Shown in pieces: positions 43,829-52,785 of a DNA stretch of 53,845 nucleotides. This DNA is from Bacillota bacterium (lineage in GTDB: Bacteria > Bacillota > Clostridia > Lachnospirales > Lachnospiraceae): NCBI GenBank assembly GCA_023402845.1, contig JAEYFP010000014.1, positions 1-53,845 on the forward strand, read 5' to 3'. The translations under genes were made by a program, and so were the position numbers. Under the pieces are notes generated by a model that did no database searches, was not told where the DNA came from, and was given only the letters and a program-made list of their open reading frames with translations. Each line of letters starts with the position of its first letter. Position 1 is the stretch's first letter.

Positions 43829-44947
43829 TTATCTGGGCCAACGCTTCTCTTTGCTCATAAGTTCCGGAAAATGGTTGTGCGGTTCCATTTGATACCAATA
43901 AGCTACAGATGAAACATCATCTTGCCTTTCGAATAGTCCTCTGTGCCCAACGCCGATCTGCTGAACGGTCACCTTCAGGTCTTCTTCAAAGAAAATCGGG
44001 TCGGGGATATGCCATCTATAAAATCCACGCATAGGGGGACAATCATCATTATGATACCAATTAGATACCAAATCATCGTGATTCGCATAAAATGGGTAAC
44101 CCAAATAAGGGGTACAATAGTTTTCCTCTATTGTCTTTCCATTAATATGGGATGCGAAGCTCCATGAGCCGCCAAAATAATCCTCCATTCCGGTTCCGCA
44201 TATTGTCGGATATTCTTTATCCCCATCAATGAAAAATTTAACTTCTCCTTCTCCCCACCAATATCTTTCCAGGGTTGCCAATGCGATGTAAGTTCCTACA
44301 TAAGTACCGACCCCTTTGACATCATCCAGAATCACATAATCTTCTTTTAGATTGGTCATTCGTTGTCTCCTCCATTGCGCATGAAAATAAGTTGTTTCAG
44401 AAGGCAATTCATCATATAAGCAATAATCAATTTGATAAAAAAATGCCGGTATGGGGTTCGCATGTTGATTTTCCAGTGTTATTTTTGCACCCTTTCGAAA
44501 TGGCATTTTAAAATAGCAGTTGAACCCTCTTGCCGGAACAACTACAATCGGCTCCGAATTCACAATACATTCCTTTGCGAACCCGCAGCAAAAGAAATCG
44601 CCTAACGGAACTTCCACAGACGGTGTTTTTTCATTATCCCAATACATACGTAACACCAAATCTCTTAATAGGAAGCAATCTGCATCCGAAGTCTTATTAT
44701 CTACGGTCATCCAAATATGCCGAATTATTCCGCAGCCATCAATCTCTGCCAGCGTGACCGTCTTTCCCGTTTCCAGCCCGCGCAGACAGGGCGAACCCTT
44801 TCTTGATTGTCCCAGCTCACTTGCTGTCATACCTCCTTTTCCCTTTTCACCGCTCGGATTTTCCGCATTAATTGCCCTGCTTTTTCCCCTTTTCCCAAAG
44901 CATAAATTATTCATTCCATCATTAAAGCTCTGCATTGTCAAGTCCAT
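43829..44947 (-). CDS. GH172-type (DUF2961) glycosidase
   Basis: 372 residues, beta-sandwich fold of the DUF2961 family now classed as GH172, whose known members act on difructose dianhydrides, fructofuranosides or arabinofuranans. Family landmarks are RAINAENPSGEKGKGG near 24, the WMTVD segment near 78, GDFFCCGFA near 121, and GTGMEDYFGGSW near 250. No signal peptide is seen, so it acts on an imported sugar. It is 9 bp from the permease gene and last in its unit. Start: the ATG at 44947 has poor spacing to its ribosome site; the ATG at 44935 (after AGAGAGG) may be the true one. Confidence 0.85.
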   Translation of the reverse strand: MDLTMQSFNDGMNNLCFGKRGKSRAINAENPSGEKGKGGMTASELGQSRKGSPCLRGLETGKTVTLAEIDGCGIIRHIWMTVDNKTSDADCFLLRDLVLRMYWDNEKTPSVEVPLGDFFCCGFAKECIVNSEPIVVVPARGFNCYFKMPFRKGAKITLENQHANPIPAFFYQIDYCLYDELPSETTYFHAQWRRQRMTNLKEDYVILDDVKGVGTYVGTYIALATLERYWWGEGEVKFFIDGDKEYPTICGTGMEDYFGGSWSFASHINGKTIEENYCTPYLGYPFYANHDDLVSNWYHNDDCPPMRGFYRWHIPDPIFFEEDLKVTVQQIGVGHRGLFERQDDVSSVAYWYQMEPHNHFPELMSKEKRWPR

Positions 44948-44955
44948 CCTCTCTT

Positions 44956-45804
44956 TTATGCCTTTACACCGCCGGCCATAATCCCTTCCATAATCTGTTT
45001 TTCAAAGATTGCCACAAATATAATAATGGGCAATAAAATGATACATCCCATCGCACTAACCAAATCCCAAGGTACCGCATACATATTATCTCTTAGCGGT
45101 AATTGCACAATTGCTACGGATAATACCTGAATACTGTTAGAATAGAACAACGGTGTAAAGAAATTATTTAAACAGGTAACAAAGTTTATAATGCATACCG
45201 TTGCTACCGCAGGTTTCATTAACGGTAGGGTAACATGTAAAATACGTTGTATAAAGTTGGCTCCGTCAATAGAAGCCGCTTCCTCAAGCGATATCGGGAT
45301 TTCGGCCACAAAGTTCTTTAGTATTAAAACCGTAAACGGAATAACGGTACTTACATATAGTAAAATAAGTCCCGGATAAGTATCATATAACTTTACCTTT
45401 TGCATAAATTCGTACAGAGGTCTGGCAGTAACTACTTCCGGAATTAACATTGTCGCAATAATGAATCCAAACGCCAACGATATTCCTTTCGCACGGAAAC
45501 GTTCAAAAGCATAGGCCGCCAGTACACAGAATATCGTACTGATTAACAAAGCACTTCCTACCACAATAAAGGTATTTGTAATTTTTTCTAATAAACCTAC
45601 ATTCTGAATTAAAAATTGGTAACTGGACAGTGTCGGATGATCCGGTATGTAATCAATCGGGGATTTAAATAATTCTCCCGACGGTGTAACGGAGGAGATT
45701 ACAATCCAATAAACAGGGAACAGAATCAGAAAACTTATGGTAATAATTAATGTCCATTTCATAATCGCCACTATCCATTTATAAAGCTTACTTTTTGTAT
45801 TCAT
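44956..45804 (-). CDS. CUT1 sugar ABC permease (MalG-like)
   Basis: 282 residues, six membrane helices, with the EAAxxDGA...I..P loop (LEEAASIDGANFIQRILHVTLPL, about 173-195) that docks to the ATPase. It follows the MalF-like gene by 11 bp with AGGAG before the ATG. No ATPase gene is present nearby; importers of this group in Gram-positives usually borrow a shared MsmX-type ATPase, which is the likely case here. Confidence 0.95.
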   Translation of the reverse strand: MNTKSKLYKWIVAIMKWTLIITISFLILFPVYWIVISSVTPSGELFKSPIDYIPDHPTLSSYQFLIQNVGLLEKITNTFIVVGSALLISTIFCVLAAYAFERFRAKGISLAFGFIIATMLIPEVVTARPLYEFMQKVKLYDTYPGLILLYVSTVIPFTVLILKNFVAEIPISLEEAASIDGANFIQRILHVTLPLMKPAVATVCIINFVTCLNNFFTPLFYSNSIQVLSVAIVQLPLRDNMYAVPWDLVSAMGCIILLPIIIFVAIFEKQIMEGIMAGGVKA

Positions 45805-45815
45805 CGTTTTTTCTC

Positions 45816-46694
45816 CTATTCCATTTTTACTTTATTAGAAACACGAATATTAATTGCACTGAAAATTGCCATTACCGCAAAGAGCATAATTGCCATTGCG
45901 GATGCATAACCTATATTCAGATTGGTAAATGCTTCCGTTGTAATACGGTAAGCAATCAAGGCCGTATCTTCTCCCGGTCCGCCGGAGGTCATGGAATATA
46001 CCAAATCAAATGTAGTCAGACGCCATAACGTAAACGGAATACAAAGCGTTACTACATTTTTAAAAATCAGCGGTAATGTAATGCCGCAGAACGACTGTAT
46101 ATTATTTGCTCCGTCCACTTTGGCTGCTTCATAGATGTCGTTGGATATAAATTGCAGCCCGGATAATACCAATATTGCAAAAAAGGGAAGATCCTTCCAA
46201 AGGTCCATTGCAATTACCGCAGTTCTTGCCGTCCCCGTATTTACGAGCCAGTTCAACTGAAATCCCGGTACAAACCATCTTACAAAATCATTTACCAATC
46301 CATAATCATTGTTAAATGCCCATTTCGCCGCCATACCTGTTACTGCTGCGGGCATGGCCCATGGAATTAGTACAATCGTACGCAGAAATCTTCTTCCTCT
46401 AAATTTCATATTTAAAACTAATGCTAAAATCACACCCAAAACCACATGAAATATCATAGAAAATACAACAAACATGAGTGTAAATTGAATAGATGTGATA
46501 AACTTTTCATCTGTAAATACGTTCACATAATTTTTAATTCCATAAAATTCACTGCTGCCTCTTAAAATCCGGATATTAAAGAAACTATTCCAAAAGGTTT
46601 TGAAAATCGGATAGATCGTTGTAAAGCCGCGAATCAAAAGAACCGGTAAAATCATAATCCACGGAATCCATTTCATATTTTTTTTATTCTTCAT
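45816..46694 (-). CDS. CUT1 sugar ABC permease (MalF-like)
   Basis: 292 residues, six membrane helices, LplB/UgpA type. The EAAKVDGANNIQSFCGITLPLI loop at about 188-209 contacts the ATPase. It pairs with the MalG-like subunit downstream. It is separated from the binding-protein gene by the hairpin at 46750-46781, so it is probably expressed at a lower level. GGAG is 14 bases before the ATG, rather far; an ATG six codons later is an alternative. Confidence 0.94.
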   Translation of the reverse strand: MKNKKNMKWIPWIMILPVLLIRGFTTIYPIFKTFWNSFFNIRILRGSSEFYGIKNYVNVFTDEKFITSIQFTLMFVVFSMIFHVVLGVILALVLNMKFRGRRFLRTIVLIPWAMPAAVTGMAAKWAFNNDYGLVNDFVRWFVPGFQLNWLVNTGTARTAVIAMDLWKDLPFFAILVLSGLQFISNDIYEAAKVDGANNIQSFCGITLPLIFKNVVTLCIPFTLWRLTTFDLVYSMTSGGPGEDTALIAYRITTEAFTNLNIGYASAMAIMLFAVMAIFSAINIRVSNKVKME

Positions 46695-46749
46695 AATTTA
46701 ATGACCACTCCATTCTGTATCTTACATTCTAAATTAAAATTGATTGTAA

Positions 46750-46781
46750 AAAGGGCGCGCTAAAGAAGATGCGCGCCCTTT
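46750..46781 (-). terminator. Partial terminator after the CUT1 binding protein
   Basis: Minus-strand AAAGGGCGCGC...GCGCGCCCTTTTTAC: an 11-bp GC-rich stem with an oligo-U tail, 17 bp past the binding-protein stop. In the middle of an operon it should act as an attenuator that keeps the binding protein in excess over the permeases. Confidence 0.75.
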
Positions 46782-46798
46782 CAAAATATTTTGTTTTC

Positions 46799-48106
46799 TT
46801 ATTGACACTCTTCTACATATTTCTGTGCTTTTACGCAAAATTCATCTAAGGTAATCTTGTCCTGCATGTAATCTTGAAAAATAGTTCCCATAGCAGAAAT
46901 AAATTCCATCGTTTGCGGTAACATAGGACGTCCTCTGACTTCTGACTTTGAAGCATAAATTGTATACATTTCTTTTACAGGACTATCATCCGGTACAATT
47001 TTTTCTGCCACATCGCTTCTTGCCGGATATCTGTCAAAGTCATCCCAAGATGCCTGCATTCCTTCCTCGCCAGCCATATATTGTAAGAATTTGATTGCCG
47101 CTTCTTTATTTTCACTCGCCGAATTCATAACATAGCTCCATGAATCAGTGAAAATACTGCTTTTGTTGAATTGGGGAATCGCGATCTGGTGAATTTTATC
47201 CGAACCCAGCATACTTGCCGCTTCGTATTCAGAACCTGTTCCCCAATAAAATACGCAGCCATATTTGCCGTCAATAAATTTTTGATTCATCTGCTCATAT
47301 TTATCTGCAATTTGGTCAATCGGTGTGACTTTCCATGTATTCACCATATCGTACATAAACTGTAATGCTTCTTTGTTCCCTTCGTTTGTCCAATCATAGT
47401 AATCCCCTCCAAAAAGGTTCACAAATTCAGCAATTTCATTAAATACGTATGTTTTTTCCCATGAACCACCATATCCATATCTGCCATCTTTCGTAGCCGC
47501 CTGAATATATTGTTTAAAGTCATCCAGATTATCAATAGAATCCATACCCACTTCATCCATTACTTCCTGATTAACCCATAATGCAAGATATCCGCAGTAT
47601 CCCGGTACTCCGATAATACTTCCGTCTGCTGCCGTAATCATATCAGCAACGTAGCCGGTCGCAAAATTGCCAATAATATCATCTGTCATTACCGAATCAT
47701 TCAGCGGTTCCAGCCATCCTGTGTTTTTAAATGCCGTTGCCATTTCATCATTTATTTCAATAATATCCACACTCTTATCCTGTGTTGACAGCATGGTTGT
47801 TATTTTTTGCTGACGCGTATCTGAATCTGTTGGTGCGGCAATTGCATTGATCTTCAATCCTGTAGCCTCTTCACATTTCTTTAACCATGCATCGAAATCA
47901 GGATCTGTTGTATTAATGCTATATATCGTAAGATCATAATCTCCATCGGCAGCATCTGCCACTTCACTCTCTGTTCCGGCCTCTTCCTTGTCAGCAGTCG
48001 TATCTATTTCGCCTTCTGTGGCAGCTGTATCGGTTGTTCCGCAACCGGTAAATACTCCCGTGACTAAAGCCGCTGATAATAAAATACTAATTAATTTCTT
48101 TTTCAT
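46799..48106 (-). CDS. Extracellular solute-binding lipoprotein of the CUT1 importer
   Basis: 435 residues. Signal peptide ending in FTGC with Cys22 lipidated, an acidic Thr/Glu/Ala linker to about 50, then a type 2 solute-binding fold (UgpB/LplA-like). Typical elements are INDEMATAF near 118, GVPGYCGYLALWVNQEVMD near 167, and AAIKFLQYMAGEEGMQASW near 339. It captures an oligosaccharide outside the cell; the GH172 gene in the same unit suggests a fructan- or arabinan-derived glycan. It is first in its unit and divergent from the sensor kinase. Confidence 0.95.
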   Translation of the reverse strand: MKKKLISILLSAALVTGVFTGCGTTDTAATEGEIDTTADKEEAGTESEVADAADGDYDLTIYSINTTDPDFDAWLKKCEEATGLKINAIAAPTDSDTRQQKITTMLSTQDKSVDIIEINDEMATAFKNTGWLEPLNDSVMTDDIIGNFATGYVADMITAADGSIIGVPGYCGYLALWVNQEVMDEVGMDSIDNLDDFKQYIQAATKDGRYGYGGSWEKTYVFNEIAEFVNLFGGDYYDWTNEGNKEALQFMYDMVNTWKVTPIDQIADKYEQMNQKFIDGKYGCVFYWGTGSEYEAASMLGSDKIHQIAIPQFNKSSIFTDSWSYVMNSASENKEAAIKFLQYMAGEEGMQASWDDFDRYPARSDVAEKIVPDDSPVKEMYTIYASKSEVRGRPMLPQTMEFISAMGTIFQDYMQDKITLDEFCVKAQKYVEECQ

Positions 48107-48166
48107 TTACCCCATCCTTTCAAAATTCATATTAGCTAAATGCATATTCATAACCATTTTGTATTA

Positions 48167-48180
48167 ATCTTAATTAAGAT
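48167..48180. promoter_or_regulatory. 14-bp palindrome in the divergent control region
   Basis: ATCTTAATTAAGAT is a perfect palindrome, 61 bp upstream of the binding-protein ATG and 86 bp before the sensor-kinase promoter. It could be an operator for a regulator of the CUT1 unit. No -10/-35 pair for the minus strand is clear in this stretch. Confidence 0.35.
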
Positions 48181-48265
48181 ATTATTATTTTAGCAAAAAT
48201 TGAAATTTATAAAATATAAAATATTATTGTCTCTTTATAATTATTTTTGATTATGAGAAGATTCA

Positions 48266-48294
48266 TTGTAAAATATTTTAAAACAATTTATACT
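48266..48294 (+). promoter_or_regulatory. Promoter of the two-component genes
   Basis: TTGTAA (48266-48271), 17-bp spacer, TATACT (48289-48294), 31 bp before the ATG at 48325. Its place excludes the in-frame ATG-like start near 48247. Confidence 0.55.
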
Positions 48295-48324
48295 TTTAGC
48301 ATAGAAAAACAAAGGAGTACATTT

Positions 48325-50163
48325 ATGCATATAAAATTATTTTTTTTAAAAATTATTAATTATATTCATAAGCTATTAGCTAATTATCGTACCCGCTTAA
48401 TTATTGCACTCTTGATTTGCAGTTTAATTCCTCTCTTTATTATTGGATACATCAGCTACCATACCTCTTATCGTTTGGCCGAAAATCGCATTATGGATTC
48501 CGTATCTGTCACAACCAAAAATCTGGTACAGCAAATAAACAACCGTTTTTCTCAAATGGAATCGGTCGTAGATTCGACAAATCAATACGCTTATATTCTA
48601 AATCAAAAGCGGGGAAATGTTACGTCAGAATATATGGATACTTTCAACTCTTCCAGAAGTAATATTAATATGCTAAATACTAACTTTCATCTATTTCAAA
48701 CCTGTATCTTCATGCCCGACAATGCACTGATCAGCAAAGAAGGTCTTATGTTCTATGGCATCAGTGATCTAAACCGCTTTCAAATTACTCCCGAAACACT
48801 CACAGGTATCGGTGTCAATACTAAATGGTTATATCGAAGTAACGTAACGTTCCCGCAAATACTTTCGCCGAACGCCCGGAGTGTAGATACTATTTTCTGC
48901 TGCCAATCGCTTACACAATCCGGCGAACTTATATACGCACTATTCTCCAGCATCAAGGCAAGCGAACTTACGGACTTACTTACCGAGTCTTTTGAGGATA
49001 CCCCGATCCGCAGTTATATCTGTACTCCGGATTGGGATATTGTAGCCGCTGCCCATCCGCTCGCTTTTTCTGAAAATATATATAAAAATCAATATTCTAT
49101 GTTTCTTTCTCAGACCAATGGCGAATTCTTTCTGCTTGATGAAACAGAATATAGCGTACAGCGTCTGGATAATCAGTTTCTATTAATAACAGAAATTCCC
49201 ACTTCTTATATTTCAGAAAATATATTTAATATTATCAAAGCGATTCTTCTTGCATTTATAATTGTCATCCCTATTTTAATCTGTGTTATTATATTTATAG
49301 GCGATGGATTAACAAAAAAATTATTACGTTTGGAAAAAGTTGTTCGTTCCACCAATATCAGTCATAACCGTATTTCTGCGGAAGAATTTGGTCATCATTT
49401 TCATCTGCATTTCCCTTATGCAGATGAAGTTGATAACCTTGCCGCATCCTATCAGTCTATGTTAAAGACTATCGATAAAAATCTTGCCGATATCATTACG
49501 CTGACAGTCAATGAAGAGCAGTTGAAATATAAATTATTGCAATCGCAAATAAACCCTCATTTTCTTTATAACATCTTAGGGAGCATTCAAACCTGCCTGA
49601 CCATAGGAAAAAATGAGGTTGCTACCCAAATGGCTCAGGACTTGTCCAGATTCTATCGCATAACGCTTCGCAAAAATAATGACCTTATCAGTATAAAGGA
49701 CGAAATAGAGATTGCAACCCTCTATCTGGAGCTTGAAAAATTATTAAAACAGGACACTTTCTCGTATGAAATTCATTGTGATAATGAATTGGATCATTTT
49801 ATGATTTGCAAATTTACCCTGCAGCCTTTCTTAGAAAATAGTATTCACCATGGATTACAAAACCGCAATAGTCCTATTCACATTTCTCTGGATCTGCAAT
49901 GCGGAGAGGATACTGTTATCATTCAAATTAAGGACGATGGGTGCGGTATGGACACTGCTGCCTTAAACCATATACGAAATTCATTGGAGCAACACTTGGT
50001 TGATTATACACAAAATTTCGGTATCTGTAATGTAAATGCACGTATCAGCAGCCCTCTCTATGGCTCCGGAACGATTACAATTGACAGTAACCGCGATGCA
50101 GGAACCTGCATAACAATTGAATTTCAACAGATGATAAATGAAATTGAACAATCGTACATTTAG
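48325..50163 (+). CDS. YesM-type sensor histidine kinase
   Basis: 612 residues. Two membrane helices (about 27-47 and 300-320) enclose an extracellular Cache-like sensor domain, then a HAMP region and a His_kinase domain of the LytS/YesM class. The phosphorylated His lies in SQINPHFLYNILGSIQ, the N-box in LQPFLENSIHHG and the G1 box in KDDGCGMD. It should sense a sugar or the binding protein outside the cell and signal to the AraC-type regulator encoded 34 bp downstream. The ATG at 48325 has GGAG seven bases upstream; the longer frame to 48247 lies over the promoter. Confidence 0.95.
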   Translation: MHIKLFFLKIINYIHKLLANYRTRLIIALLICSLIPLFIIGYISYHTSYRLAENRIMDSVSVTTKNLVQQINNRFSQMESVVDSTNQYAYILNQKRGNVTSEYMDTFNSSRSNINMLNTNFHLFQTCIFMPDNALISKEGLMFYGISDLNRFQITPETLTGIGVNTKWLYRSNVTFPQILSPNARSVDTIFCCQSLTQSGELIYALFSSIKASELTDLLTESFEDTPIRSYICTPDWDIVAAAHPLAFSENIYKNQYSMFLSQTNGEFFLLDETEYSVQRLDNQFLLITEIPTSYISENIFNIIKAILLAFIIVIPILICVIIFIGDGLTKKLLRLEKVVRSTNISHNRISAEEFGHHFHLHFPYADEVDNLAASYQSMLKTIDKNLADIITLTVNEEQLKYKLLQSQINPHFLYNILGSIQTCLTIGKNEVATQMAQDLSRFYRITLRKNNDLISIKDEIEIATLYLELEKLLKQDTFSYEIHCDNELDHFMICKFTLQPFLENSIHHGLQNRNSPIHISLDLQCGEDTVIIQIKDDGCGMDTAALNHIRNSLEQHLVDYTQNFGICNVNARISSPLYGSGTITIDSNRDAGTCITIEFQQMINEIEQSYI

Positions 50164-50197
50164 TACCTTGCGCATCGTGAAAGGAATAATAAAAATT

Positions 50198-51793
50198 ATG
50201 AGAACAGTAATGATTGTAGATGATAATCACATTTCCGTAGAGGGAATCTTAAAAAACATTAATTGGAAAGAGTTAAATGCCGCTGTTCTGTCCTGCCAAT
50301 ATGACGGCAGCTCCGCAAAGCATTTCTTAGAAACAAATGTAGTTGATTTAATTATATCTGATATTGAGATGCCCGGACTTAATGGATTAGAGCTGGCAGA
50401 GCTGGCTTTAAAGAAGAATTCATTTACAAAGATTATTCTTATTAGTGCTTTTGATGAATTTGAATACGCCAAACAAGCACTCCGGGTCGGCGCCTTTGAT
50501 TATATCGAAAAGCCTTTAGATTATCAATATCTGACAGTAAAGGTTGAAAAGGCTTTAGATCTCCTTGCAAAAGAACAGCAAGAACTTATTTTATTAGAAA
50601 AAAGTAAGCCTGCGATGATAAATAGTTTTTTTTTACAGCTTCTGCATGTGAACTACGAAGAAGCCCGCTATTCTCTAAGCGAATACCCGAACTTTTTGTC
50701 TCTTAATTTAAATTGTCATTTTTACAATGTGATTGCATTTGAAATAGAAAATGGCGATAGGATAAGAGAACACATGGGCATCCAGAAATTTCACTTAGAA
50801 TTGACTAACCTACAGAAATATATTGCGCGGCGTTGTTCTCATCTGAATCTCTCATTCTTATTAAGCGATTTTAGAGGGCTTATTTGCATTTTGGGTCATA
50901 ATTATTCTAACCAAGTATATTTCCAAAAGGAACTGTATGCTATTATTACCGATATTGAAGATCAATACCAAAATTCCCCGTTAAAATTAATTATCGGAAT
51001 AGGTAATAGCGTAAAAGATATATGGTACATGAGCCTATCCTATCAGAGTGCAAAAAAGGCATTGGAATATCGGTTTTTCTTTCCTCAGCAAACAATTTTC
51101 GATGCCCGGGATAACAAAGGTTCTATCATTACCAATGCTCTTTTTAATAAGAGCAATGACGATGTTCTGATTCAATCTATCTGCAAAAAGGACGATGCCG
51201 GAATCAAAGCGTGGATTGATACTTTTTCACATCAAACCATTGCTAATTATCAGACAAAAAATCTTCTGTTCATTCGTATCCACGATGTTCTCGGAAACAT
51301 ATTACGTTTTTTATATGAAATGAACATTGATTGTTCTTCTATAGAACACGAGATTACTCTCGGATACTCAAAGCTTGATGCTTTCCATACAAGCACAGAA
51401 ATTGTAAACTGGCTATATCAAATTTTCGTAACGGTAAGCGGGCAATTAGACCATTCCTCACAGACTTATCATAAGCAAATCTGTGATTCCGTATTAAAAT
51501 ATATTAAAGAAAACTATACGCAAAACACATTATGCTTAAATCAGATTGCCGATGCCGTTATGATTAGTCCTACTTACTTAAGTGCACTCTACAAAAAAAG
51601 CACTTCCCAAAATATATCCGACACCATTACCAGTGTACGCATTGACGCAGCATGTCAATTACTACTGCGTTCCACGTTATCCTTAAAAGAGATCAGCGAA
51701 AAAGTAGGATATACAAATCAATATTATTTCAGCTCCTGCTTTAAGAAAAAAACGGGGATCGCTCCGCGTGAATATCTAAAGCTCCACAAATAA
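50198..51793 (+). CDS. YesN-type response regulator with AraC DNA-binding domain
   Basis: 531 residues. The receiver (about 1-120) has acidic pair DD at 8-9, phospho-acceptor Asp55 in LIISDIEMPG and the Lys of YIEKP near 105. A middle domain of about 280 residues follows, and the C-terminal AraC tandem helix-turn-helix (about 430-531) with LNQIADAVMISPTYLSALYKK and SLKEISEKVGYTNQYYF ends at PREYLKLHK. As partner of the sensor kinase it likely activates the divergent CUT1/GH172 unit. The ATG at 50198 starts the receiver correctly, with AAAGGA upstream. Confidence 0.95.
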   Translation: MRTVMIVDDNHISVEGILKNINWKELNAAVLSCQYDGSSAKHFLETNVVDLIISDIEMPGLNGLELAELALKKNSFTKIILISAFDEFEYAKQALRVGAFDYIEKPLDYQYLTVKVEKALDLLAKEQQELILLEKSKPAMINSFFLQLLHVNYEEARYSLSEYPNFLSLNLNCHFYNVIAFEIENGDRIREHMGIQKFHLELTNLQKYIARRCSHLNLSFLLSDFRGLICILGHNYSNQVYFQKELYAIITDIEDQYQNSPLKLIIGIGNSVKDIWYMSLSYQSAKKALEYRFFFPQQTIFDARDNKGSIITNALFNKSNDDVLIQSICKKDDAGIKAWIDTFSHQTIANYQTKNLLFIRIHDVLGNILRFLYEMNIDCSSIEHEITLGYSKLDAFHTSTEIVNWLYQIFVTVSGQLDHSSQTYHKQICDSVLKYIKENYTQNTLCLNQIADAVMISPTYLSALYKKSTSQNISDTITSVRIDAACQLLLRSTLSLKEISEKVGYTNQYYFSSCFKKKTGIAPREYLKLHK

Positions 51794-51841
51794 TATCTTC
51801 TTTCCCGCATTTTTACATCCCAAATTGTTAAGATTGATTTT

Positions 51842-51870
51842 GCACCCACCCCTTAGGGGTGGGTGCTTTT
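51842..51870 (+). terminator. Terminator of the two-component genes
   Basis: GCACCCACCCC (51842-51852) pairs perfectly with GGGGTGGGTGC (51856-51866), an 11-bp stem with a TTA loop, followed by TTTTCTC on the plus strand. It is 48 bp past the regulator stop and just before the convergent aldolase stop. Read on the minus strand it has no U-tract. Confidence 0.85.
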
Positions 51871-51879
51871 CTCATTTAC

Positions 51880-52767
51880 TTACTTTGCTTCATTAATGTC
51901 AGGAATAGAATCCGTCGAAACATACTGCTTACCTGTCCATGCCTGTCCGGCACATCCAAAAGTCTTCATATAGTGTTTTGCAGTTTCCTTATATCCCAGT
52001 TCAAGCATTGGGAACAATGCGTAGATATTATTGCCTTCCATTCCTACTTCCTGAATTTTATCGTATGCTCCCTTAAACAAATCATTGGCTATATTAACTT
52101 TGCTGATACCCTTTCTGCATGCCAGTGCAAGGTTCTCATCTCCGGTGCCGGAACCGCCGTGGAGGACAAGCGGAACGGGTACCTTCTCCGCCAATTCTTC
52201 CAATAAATCAAATCTTAATTTCGGTTCCCCTTTATATACACCATGTGCTGTACCGATTGCAACGGCAAGACAGTCAACACCTGTTTCTTCCACAAATCTC
52301 ACCGCTTCTTCCGGAACAGTCAGTGCAGAGATTCCGTCAACTTTATAGTTTTCCCCGACTCCCACATGACCGAGTTCGGCCTCCACTCCAATACCCGCAG
52401 CATGTGCTATTTGAACCAATTCTCTTACCTGTGCTATGTTCTCTTCATACGGAAGCTTGGAACGGTCAACCATAATCGTATTGAATCCGGCACGTATTCC
52501 TTTCACCGCTTCTTCATAAGTAGCGCTGTGATCAAGAATAAATGCCACAGGCACATATGTTTTCGTTGCCATATCATTTAGAATTCTTCCAAAGTAATCC
52601 ATATCAGGGTTGTGCCCATAGCCGCAGAGCATGATCAACGGAGAATTCGTTTCCTCTGCTGCCGCGACACACGCTCTCGCAGACAATTCGTTTACTGCTG
52701 CCACGGCAGGAACTCCATACCCGCCTTTTCTTGCTTTTTTTAATATTTCTGTCATTGATACTAACAT
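51880..52767 (-). CDS. Class II ketose-bisphosphate aldolase (Fba/GatY/KbaY family)
   Basis: 295 residues, zinc-dependent TIM barrel that splits a ketose 1,6-bisphosphate into dihydroxyacetone phosphate and an aldehyde phosphate. Visible active-site elements: Asp-His in ILDHSATYE near 78, HVGVGE near 137, His in IGTAHGVYKGEPKL near 175, and His in LHGGSGTGD near 205. Fructose, tagatose or another ketose bisphosphate cannot be separated by eye. It follows ptsI by 18 bp, an operon layout that suggests a link to PTS-imported sugars. GGAG precedes the ATG. Confidence 0.9.
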   Translation of the reverse strand: MLVSMTEILKKARKGGYGVPAVAAVNELSARACVAAAEETNSPLIMLCGYGHNPDMDYFGRILNDMATKTYVPVAFILDHSATYEEAVKGIRAGFNTIMVDRSKLPYEENIAQVRELVQIAHAAGIGVEAELGHVGVGENYKVDGISALTVPEEAVRFVEETGVDCLAVAIGTAHGVYKGEPKLRFDLLEELAEKVPVPLVLHGGSGTGDENLALACRKGISKVNIANDLFKGAYDKIQEVGMEGNNIYALFPMLELGYKETAKHYMKTFGCAGQAWTGKQYVSTDSIPDINEAK

Positions 52768-52785
52768 CTTATCTCTCCTTTTCCT

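Noticed and set aside
48247..48324. An earlier start for the sensor kinase
   Set aside because: The promoter lies inside this stretch and GGAG precedes the ATG at 48325.
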